Shown one piece after another: positions 6,831 to 11,577 of a stretch of 11,577 nucleotides of DNA. This DNA is from JAYODW01 sp038116745 (GTDB lineage: Bacteria > Pseudomonadota > Gammaproteobacteria > Ga0077536). The stretch is from the NCBI GenBank assembly GCA_038116745.1, contig JAYODW010000071.1:1-11577 (forward strand), read 5' to 3'. Under the pieces are notes generated by a model that worked only from the letters and a program-made list of their open reading frames with translations, had not been told where the DNA came from and made no database searches. The translations under genes and the position numbers were made by a program. Numbering within the stretch: the stretch's first letter is position 1; each line of letters starts with the position of its first letter.

Positions 6831-8219
6831 GTGGCGCGTATTCTTATCGCAATCGACCAGAAGTGGCGCGATTTGCCAGGACATGTATATGCAGGCGCAA
6901 TGCTTGAGCAGCTCGGACATGAAGTGAAGTATGTCCGGAACAATCTGGAGAAACATTATGCCAGAGTAGCCAAACCCGATCTTGTTCTCCTGAACCATCT
7001 GACGCCGGTAAAAAAGCAAAATTTTGCAAGATACTTAAAAAGCCATGGAGTAAAAGTTGCGATTCTTCCCACAGAAGGTATTCCGACACTGGAAAAGATG
7101 CGCCCAAGCTTCGTAGGTGGGCCGGATTGTGACCTTGGCGCTGTTGACCTCCACTTTGTGTGGAACCAGCCGATGGCGGATATTCTCCAAGAAAACCCAA
7201 CAATCCGTGAAGGTGTAATTCAAAAAATAGGATCTCCGAGATTTGATTTTTATCGGGAGCCGCTCCTGCTTTCGTTACCCTCTCGACAAGACTTTCTGAA
7301 TAAATACAAGCTGGATCCTAATTTACCAGTCGTGACTTTCGCGACGAATTTCACGCAGGCTTCGTTTTACACTGCGAACCAGGACTTTTTTGAAAAAAAC
7401 GCCAGATCTTATAAGCGGGATGCTGCTTTCGAGGCGATGTTCGGCAACCACCGTGAAGTGCCCAGAAAAGACCACCTGTCTCGGGCTATTTTTACTGACG
7501 GATTTTTAAAGCTTGTCGAGCATTTCCCGAACGTCAACTTTATCTTAAAGTTACATCCATCAGAAGATCACCAATTCTACCAGTGCATCATCCAGGATAA
7601 AATCCCGAGTGCGGCTTCCCGAGTAAAGATTATTTCAAGCGAGTATATATGGGACGTAATCGTGGTCTCGGATGTCTTGATGAGCAGGTCATGCACGACA
7701 GCGCTCGAATCATGGTTTCTGGGCAAACCAACTATAGAGATGCAGTTGAACCCTGATGACTGGTACTTTTCACCGGAACATGCCTCTGGAAGTGACATGG
7801 TCTCTAATGTGACGGAACTCAAAAAAAAGCTTGCTTTTTATCTCAGCGGTGGAGAGATCGCTCCACATTTGGTTGCCGCGCGCGAGCGGTTCATTCAAAG
7901 ATGGTGTTTTAAAGTAGACGGTTTCTCGACGCTGCGAATGGTTGAGCGCTTGCATGACTTGGTATCTGTGTGTGGTTCAGAAAAAAAACTTAGGAACAAG
8001 CTTCCATTCAACCTAAAGAGTAGTTTTTATGGTGTTGCTTTAACGGCGGCCGACTATCTAATTCACGACGTGCGCGTGTACGGGATGAAGAACGTTGCCC
8101 AAAGAAATTATGTGGATAAATTAGGTCGTTTCGATAAATACTTCCACGCCAGGGATGTTGGATTCTGGAGGGGGAGGCTCAAAAATATTGCGGAGTCGGC
8201 GATGGCGAATCGCTGCTGA
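6831..8219 (+). CDS. Surface carbohydrate biosynthesis protein, GT-B-like (second paralogue)
   Basis: A 462-residue protein distantly similar to the 1470-2867 product. Shared landmarks are GSPRFD (134-139, compare GNPRGD), KLHPSE (240-245, compare RPHPSE) and CTTALE (288-293, compare CTTGVE), each at nearly the same residue number. These sit in the C-terminal GT-B-like half that in related transferases binds the nucleotide donor. A role as a glycosyltransferase for the surface glycan is likely but inferred. The start is GTG at 6831: the in-frame ATG at 6819 is followed after two more codons by TAA, so it cannot serve; AGGGA at 6815-6819 lies about 11 bases before the GTG. The gene is noticeably AT-richer than its neighbours, with many AAA and TTT codons, suggesting a separate origin. 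The C-terminal 90 residues or so, rich in Arg and aromatic residues, are unlike the paralogue. It stops 23 bases before the convergent pyruvyl transferase gene. Confidence 0.7.
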   Translation: MARILIAIDQKWRDLPGHVYAGAMLEQLGHEVKYVRNNLEKHYARVAKPDLVLLNHLTPVKKQNFARYLKSHGVKVAILPTEGIPTLEKMRPSFVGGPDCDLGAVDLHFVWNQPMADILQENPTIREGVIQKIGSPRFDFYREPLLLSLPSRQDFLNKYKLDPNLPVVTFATNFTQASFYTANQDFFEKNARSYKRDAAFEAMFGNHREVPRKDHLSRAIFTDGFLKLVEHFPNVNFILKLHPSEDHQFYQCIIQDKIPSAASRVKIISSEYIWDVIVVSDVLMSRSCTTALESWFLGKPTIEMQLNPDDWYFSPEHASGSDMVSNVTELKKKLAFYLSGGEIAPHLVAARERFIQRWCFKVDGFSTLRMVERLHDLVSVCGSEKKLRNKLPFNLKSSFYGVALTAADYLIHDVRVYGMKNVAQRNYVDKLGRFDKYFHARDVGFWRGRLKNIAESAMANRC

Positions 8220-8242
8220 GTGAGCTATAGGTTAGGCCTAGT

Positions 8243-9469
8243 TTATTCTGCCCTGGTTCCTAGAATTCTCCAGATCGCTGCGGTGAGTTTAGTGGTATCT
8301 CTTTGCAATTCGGCGGCCCTTTCCTTATATAGTTGTCGCAAGGATGCACCCTGGGCCAGAATGTTTCTGGCGCTTTCTAAAACTGACTTATGCGTGAGCC
8401 AAAGATCGGTAGGGTCGACTGGTCTGGGCATTAGGCCGCGAAATAATTCGCTCAGCCCTATTATTTTCTGGGAAGTTGTGTGTAATGGAATAACAGGACA
8501 GCCGACCAGCGTGGAGAAAATAGCGTTGTGATAGCGGCCGGAAACGAAAAACTTCGCGTTCTCCAGAACAGATAGCACTGTTGGGTAATCATGCGAAGCG
8601 CCAATAAAATCGGAATTGGTAATTGAGGCGATTTCCGCAAGAATCTGATCTTCTCGGTCTTTGCCTAATAGGACGATATGAGGAACTTCTTTTTTTAGCT
8701 CACTCAGTAAATATACCAGAGCGGATTTTTCGCGTGATTTGCGAAAATCCGACGGCAACATACTCAAGCTTAACGCACAGTAATGAGGCTCAGAAACAGG
8801 TGTACTAGGGGAGGGCGGCTGATTCGGCGTAAGCGCGAAAACGGCGTCTGGTATAAGTGTTAATTTGTCCGCAAGCTCAGGATAGTAATCCGTTACGTTC
8901 GCGTATGAAGCTGGCTCTCGGAGCGAGATAAAGTCAATAACGGTGAAGACTTTTCGTACCATGCCCGGCAATACAGCGTCAACCTGTGTCAGGGTGACGC
9001 TCCCGTTCACAAAAAAGGCGGGAATACCTAAATGTTGTTTCGCAAACCAGAGCATGAACAGGCCCTTAATTGCGCCTATGTTTGTGTCCCGGTAAACGCT
9101 TCCCTCTGCGTTGAAAATCACGGCATCGGAGTTGGTTGCTTGGGCTATGAATTCGTCTGCGCCCCTGCCGCCCTTCCCAGCGAGCCATTGAGTGGCGACA
9201 TGGTGAAACTCATCGGCAGTACCTGGCAGAAGGTGAAATGGTGGAAAAAGCGCCGACCGTATTTTTCCCTCTCCGGCCCAGATTTTCTTTCCACCATATC
9301 GTTTTGGGTCGCGGAGGTACCTTCGATGCATATAACTGTGGTCCAGATGCCGGAACTCAATAGACTGGCTGGTAGAGGAGACCAGTTGTAGCAAAGCCTC
9401 AGAAGTAGCTTGTAATCCCCAGTTTTGCCAGGCCCGGCCATCGTTCAGCATGAGGATGTTGTGCGTCAC
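8243..9469 (-). CDS. Polysaccharide pyruvyl transferase family protein
   Basis: About 408 residues with the pattern of the pyruvyl transferase family (CsaB/WcaK/AmsJ-type, PF04230), which moves a pyruvate ketal from phosphoenolpyruvate onto a sugar of a surface polymer. Seen, in numbering from the GTG: NAEGSVYRD (120-128), SLREPAS (182-188, in place of the usual RDxxS), PDAVF (207-211) and SGRYHNAIFSTLVGCPVI (310-327, the conserved His-containing block). The start is uncertain: GTG at 9469 has AGGAG with a 7-base spacer, while the in-frame ATG at 9493 has no ribosome binding site; I prefer the GTG, which begins MTHNILMLNDGR. The ATG form would overlap TGA of a 23-codon open frame (9561-9490) that I do not recognise. 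Codon and base composition are intermediate between the GC-rich left genes and the AT-rich 6831 gene. Which sugar is pyruvylated is not known. Confidence 0.72.
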   Translation of the reverse strand: MTHNILMLNDGRAWQNWGLQATSEALLQLVSSTSQSIEFRHLDHSYMHRRYLRDPKRYGGKKIWAGEGKIRSALFPPFHLLPGTADEFHHVATQWLAGKGGRGADEFIAQATNSDAVIFNAEGSVYRDTNIGAIKGLFMLWFAKQHLGIPAFFVNGSVTLTQVDAVLPGMVRKVFTVIDFISLREPASYANVTDYYPELADKLTLIPDAVFALTPNQPPSPSTPVSEPHYCALSLSMLPSDFRKSREKSALVYLLSELKKEVPHIVLLGKDREDQILAEIASITNSDFIGASHDYPTVLSVLENAKFFVSGRYHNAIFSTLVGCPVIPLHTTSQKIIGLSELFRGLMPRPVDPTDLWLTHKSVLESARNILAQGASLRQLYKERAAELQRDTTKLTAAIWRILGTRAE

Positions 9470-9611
9470 TGCGTTACTCCTGGGGAAAGTCATCGTAAGG
9501 CCATCATGGTCGAGTAATTATCTAACGTTAGGTCCGTCGACCAAACGCCGTGGCTCAACATCAGCCCGGAAGCACGAAGAGGAAATCGACAGTGCGCAGC
9601 TTTAGTCTCCG

Positions 9612-9626
9612 CCTGCGGGGCGCAGG
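9612..9626. repeat. Short GC hairpin CCTGCG-GGG-CGCAGG
   Basis: A perfect 6-base stem with a 3-base loop, upstream of the pyruvyl transferase gene. No T-run follows on either strand, so it is not a standard terminator. Confidence 0.35.
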
Positions 9627-9663
9627 GGGACGAGCGGACCTGAAGCCGTCATGACTCGCTTGC

Positions 9664-9673
9664 NNNNNNNNNN
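9664..9673. other. Assembly gap (10 Ns)
   Basis: Ten ambiguous bases in a row. A fixed-size gap next to transposon sequence usually marks a scaffold join where a repeat could not be resolved; the true distance is unknown. Confidence 0.95.
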
Positions 9674-9721
9674 CGAATCGGCGGGCTCAATGCGTTCCAG
9701 TCGATGGGGGAGGCTGTGAAG

Positions 9722-9787
9722 CGGCGCCCCTGAGTCCGCTTCCTTCAAAAAACCGATGATCTGCTCATCGCTTTAGCGCTTCTTCCT
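9722..9787 (-). pseudogene. Remnant of an IS3-family (IS407-like) transposase orfA
   Basis: On the minus strand, from 9787, the codons read RKKR, stop, then SDEQIIGFLKEADSGAP. This matches from memory the start of the OrfA of IS407-type IS3 elements (RKKRFSDEQIIGFLKEADAGAP), with a TAA where Phe or another residue normally stands. The initiator ATG is missing and similarity is lost after GAP, within 60 bases of the N gap. It belongs to a different element from the intact IS at 9795-11013, whose OrfA is of another type. Confidence 0.6.
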
Positions 9788-9794
9788 GTCCGTC

Positions 9795-9823
9795 TGTAAT
9801 GACCCACCGTTTTCTGCGCAGGT
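9795..9823 (+). repeat. Left terminal inverted repeat of the IS3-family element
   Basis: Begins TGTAATGACCCACCG and ends CAGGT; pairs with 10984-11013 with one single-base length difference and a few mismatches. The orfB stop codon sits at its inner edge. Confidence 0.85.
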
Positions 9824-10677
9824 CATGCCGTTAAAGCATAAGCCATAGCGAGGGGTTTCATGCCGAGGGCCTGTTGGGGCCGACGGTGGTTGTAGAAGCA
9901 GATCCACTCTGCGATGACCCGCGAGGCGTGCCGCTGTGTTTCGAAGCGATGACGATGGACACACTGCTCTTTCAACGTCCGGATGACGCGTTCGACCATG
10001 CCGCTCTGCTGCGGGCAGTGCGGCGTGATGAACTCCTGGCGAATACCATAACTGCGCACGAGGCGCGTATAGGCTCGGGAGGTAAAAACGAGTCCATTGT
10101 CCGACCTCAACAGGAGTGGCGCGGGAACGCGGCCGGGCGTCGCGAACCTCGCAATCAACGCCTGCTTAAGCGCGGCTGTCGCCGTCGTTGCTCTGCCGCT
10201 TCTCGAAAGCTGCCAGCCAAGCAGTTCTCGCGTGTGACAGTCGATGACGAGTGCCAAGGTCTGCCAGCCATCACGACCCGTCCAAACGCGGCAGAGATCT
10301 GTCGCCCATCGTTCGCTTCGCGTTGTCGCAACCGAAGTCAACGCTTCGATGCGGGTTCGATGCCCGATAGCTCGTTTGCGAACCTGCCAGCCCTTAAGCT
10401 GGAAGATCCGCTGCACAGTGTTTTTGTTGAGCCGAAGCAGACTCGCCACGGTTCGATAACCAAAAGAGGGTTCCGCTTCGATCAGTTGCTTGACCGGCTC
10501 GGCACAGCGCTCTTGAACCTTCGGCGTCGATTTGGTCGGCTTGTAGTACACAGTGCGTCGAGGAACGTCGAACCAACGACAGAGTTTGGTCATCGGAACC
10601 GTGAATCCGTCTTCTTTCAGGCCCTGCTGGATTTGAAGGACCATGCTTCGTCCTTTTTCCCCAGCACGGCGCCGCAT
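9823..10677 (-). CDS. IS3-family transposase OrfB (DDE integrase core)
   Basis: An open frame of 284 codons encoding the catalytic half of the transposase. A helix-turn-helix-like N-terminal part (about 25-95) is followed by the integrase core with Asp127 (WATDLC), Asp193 (LRSDNG) and Glu229 (GMVERV), giving the family's D,D(35)E spacing, and the usual downstream Arg/Lys block (RTLKEQ). It appears intact. It is normally made as an OrfAB fusion by -1 frameshifting at 10653-10659. It might also start alone at ATG 10644, which has AAGGA with a 6-base spacer; the upstream ATG at 10677 has no good ribosome binding site. Confidence 0.88.
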   Translation of the reverse strand: MRRRAGEKGRSMVLQIQQGLKEDGFTVPMTKLCRWFDVPRRTVYYKPTKSTPKVQERCAEPVKQLIEAEPSFGYRTVASLLRLNKNTVQRIFQLKGWQVRKRAIGHRTRIEALTSVATTRSERWATDLCRVWTGRDGWQTLALVIDCHTRELLGWQLSRSGRATTATAALKQALIARFATPGRVPAPLLLRSDNGLVFTSRAYTRLVRSYGIRQEFITPHCPQQSGMVERVIRTLKEQCVHRHRFETQRHASRVIAEWICFYNHRRPQQALGMKPLAMAYALTA

Positions 10678-10958
10678 TTTATTCGGGCGCGCAGCTCCAA
10701 CATCGCTTCAACGTACGCTTCCTGCAGCGCTTTGAGCTGCGACTCGTACTGTTCTCGGATATATGCCGGTTTGGCTTTCAGCGCGTTTTCCTTCCCGGCT
10801 TTAGCTTGGTCAATCCAGGACTCAATCTCCGAGGGCGGAAGATCGAACTGTCGGGGCGATTCACTAACGGTGCTCTTCCCTTGGATGATGTCCAGAACCA
10901 GAGCCGACTTCCGGCGCGCAGTCCAGCGTTTGATCTCTTCGTCCATCTCAATACTCAT
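10617..10958 (-). CDS. IS3-family transposase OrfA (helix-turn-helix protein)
   Basis: 113 residues from the ATG at 10958, which has AAGGAGG with a 6-base spacer, so the longer frame starting at 10985 (inside the inverted repeat) is rejected. The opening MSIEMDEEIKRWTARRKSA followed by a helix-turn-helix (VSESPRQFDLPPSEIESWI) and a helical, Glu/Lys-rich second half with a leucine-zipper look is the DUF1153-like OrfA of one IS3 subgroup. It binds element ends and dimerises. The last 20 codons or so overlap orfB in the +1/-1 relation used for frameshifting. Confidence 0.82.
   Translation of the reverse strand: MSIEMDEEIKRWTARRKSALVLDIIQGKSTVSESPRQFDLPPSEIESWIDQAKAGKENALKAKPAYIREQYESQLKALQEAYVEAMLELRARIKCGAVLGKKDEAWSFKSSRA
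10653..10659 (-). promoter_or_regulatory. Candidate -1 frameshift site in the IS element
   Basis: On the minus strand GGGGAAAAAGG gives the OrfA codons GGG AAA AAG; slipping back one base reads GAA AAA GGA and enters orfB. The heptamer G AAA AAG is close to the classic A AAA AAG of IS3 elements. The position inside the orfA/orfB overlap fits. Confidence 0.6.
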
Positions 10959-10983
10959 GTGCTGCCTCCTTGTGGAACGTAAC

Positions 10984-11013
10984 ACCTGAGCAGAAATTCA
11001 GTGGGTCATTACA
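10984..11013 (-). repeat. Right terminal inverted repeat of the IS3-family element
   Basis: Read inward on the minus strand it starts TGTAATGACCCACTG and ends CAGGT; partner of 9795-9823. Confidence 0.85.
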
Positions 11014-11062
11014 CGTTCTCCTAATCCAATGAGGCCAGACTCCAGATCATTTCGCTACCCAA

Positions 11063-11350
11063 TTAGGGGGTGAAGCCGGGGTCGCCCTCGATCTGGCTTG
11101 CGGACCCGGCAGTTTTGTCTGCTGCCGACAGCGAGGCACCCGATGGGTTGGTCTGAGAAACCCAAAGCATCGCGCTCGTGTCGAATCGGTAAACGCCCCG
11201 TTGACTGTTTTCCACCGCGATGACGATGTCTGTGTTCCCGGCGTGGTTGAGAGCAGCGATGTCAGCGACGTAGCCACCATAAAGACCGATGGTTTCTTTG
11301 ACCGGCTCAGCAGTCGCGGTTCTGATCTGTCAAACAATGGTCGCCGGCAT
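11063..11350 (-). pseudogene. Hypothetical protein gene broken by an in-frame TGA
   Basis: From ATG at 11350, with AGAGGAA about 7 bases upstream, the frame reads MPATIV, then TGA (11332-11330), then continues without interruption for 88 codons to TAA at 11063. The downstream part (for example YGGYVADIAALNHAGNTDI and GVYRFDTSAMLWVSQTNPSG) has the balanced composition of a real protein, slightly like a beta-strand repeat with alternating Tyr/Trp, while the other frames are Ser/Arg/Pro-rich. No ATG, GTG or TTG follows soon after the TGA, so no clean restart is seen. One base change (TGG or CGA for TGA) would restore 95 residues. A run of five Cs just before the TAA raises the chance that the present end is also a frameshift. 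Function not recognised. Confidence 0.45.
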
Positions 11351-11546
11351 TAGGTTGTTCCTCTTGGTGGCGCGAGAGGAAGTTAGGTTTTTCGGGTCTC
11401 CCGGGCAAATCGGTAATTTCGTTTGCGGCACAAGCGTGACGGATTCAAATCCATGGCGGGGTTCGATCTTTTGCACTGTGCCGTGTCAGTCCGCGCATGA
11501 CTCGTTATGCTGGTCACCCTGAAATTCAAGCAAAGAGACAACACGC
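11351..11546. other. Divergent intergenic region at the right end
   Basis: About 196 bases between the broken minus-strand gene and the plus-strand gene start at 11547. It should hold both promoters. I see no clear -35/-10 pair and no RNA gene; an open frame across it on the plus strand is an unconvincing shadow. Confidence 0.4.
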
Positions 11547-11577
11547 ATGACCAGCGATTTCAGCCAGTATGACGGTG
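11547..11577 (+). CDS. 5' end of an unidentified gene, cut by the window edge
   Basis: ATG at 11547 begins MTSDFSQYDG and runs off the right end. AAAGAGA lies about 9 bases upstream, an acceptable ribosome binding site. Ten residues are too few to identify it. Confidence 0.4.
   Translation, partial: MTSDFSQYDG

Larger units (their letters stand above)
9470..9794. other. Intergenic stretch with assembly gap and IS remnant
   Basis: About 325 bases between the pyruvyl transferase start and the IS element. It holds a 23-codon minus-strand open frame (9561-9490) of unknown meaning, a short hairpin (9612-9626), the N run and a transposase remnant. No intact gene is visible. Confidence 0.5.
9795..11013 (-). 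mobile_element. IS3-family insertion sequence, complete, 1219 bp
   Basis: The element is bounded by imperfect terminal inverted repeats. The left end (9795-9823) begins TGTAATGACCCACCG and the right end (10984-11013), read inward, begins TGTAATGACCCACTG; both continue with TTTCTGC, one variable base, then CAGGT. It ends with the TG/CA typical of the family. It carries orfA and orfB on the minus strand with a -1 overlap. The flanks read CGTC on the left and CGTT on the right, so an exact target duplication is not present, though three of four bases agree. Confidence 0.85.

Noticed and set aside
8220..8242. Possible terminator between the convergent 6831 gene and pyruvyl transferase gene
   Set aside because: Only a short palindrome (AGGCCT) and no stable stem with a T-run in 23 bases.
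9874..10989. 371-codon plus-strand open frame opposite the transposase genes
   Set aside because: Antisense to OrfB and OrfA, whose motifs are clear; the translation is Arg/Ser-rich and typical of a GC-rich shadow frame.
11047..11337. 96-codon minus-strand frame overlapping the broken gene
   Set aside because: Ser/Arg/Pro-rich; the alternative frame in the same bases has better composition and a good ribosome binding site.
11441..11452. tRNA T-arm-like GGATTCAAATCC
   Set aside because: No acceptor, anticodon or D-arm partner can be placed around it.
1..11577. CRISPR array, rRNA, tRNA or phage genes
   Set aside because: No regularly spaced direct repeats, no RNA-gene signatures and no phage structural or integrase genes apart from the IS transposase were seen.

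Overview
The window looks like an accessory surface-glycan island in a proteobacterium, probably a gammaproteobacterium. This rests on gene style, a moderately high GC content by eye, IS3-family elements and a DUF427-type neighbour; no ribosomal or housekeeping gene fixes the taxon. A run of 10 Ns at 9664-9673 shows this is draft or scaffolded sequence.

Layout. At 1-51 (-) lies the 5' end of a DUF427-like gene. A roughly 310-base gap with one good stem-loop follows. Two same-strand genes come next: a phospholipase D-superfamily protein (362-1423) and a surface carbohydrate biosynthesis protein of the kind with a GT-B-like C-terminal half (1470-2867, TTG start). They converge on a three-gene minus-strand run transcribed from about 6281 to 2857: an MsbA-type ABC exporter, a short NeuB-type nonulosonic acid synthase and a NeuA-type CMP-sugar synthetase. 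A divergent control region (6282-6830) separates this run from a second, AT-richer surface carbohydrate protein (6831-8219, GTG start). That gene converges on a polysaccharide pyruvyl transferase-like gene (8243-9469, -).

The right end is mobile-element territory. It holds a remnant of a different IS3-family orfA next to the N gap, a complete 1219-base IS3-family element (9795-11013) with matching terminal inverted repeats, and a small gene broken by an in-frame TGA (11063-11350, -). A new plus-strand gene appears to begin at 11547.

How the genes may work together (inference). NeuB condenses a hexosamine-type sugar with phosphoenolpyruvate to make a nonulosonic (sialic-like) acid, and NeuA activates it as the CMP sugar. 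The two related GT-B-like proteins are candidates to transfer it or a neighbouring sugar. The pyruvyl transferase may add a pyruvate ketal, and the ABC exporter may flip the lipid-linked glycan. No NeuC epimerase, dehydratase or aminotransferase lies in the window, so the precursor must come from elsewhere and the exact nonulosonic acid cannot be named.

The most noteworthy points are the SAF-less NeuB, the two divergent paralogues sharing a (R/K)xHPSE plus CTTxxE signature on either side of neuA/neuB/ABC, the PLD-like enzyme with one altered HKD motif next to them, and the similar first codons of neuB and the pyruvyl transferase gene.
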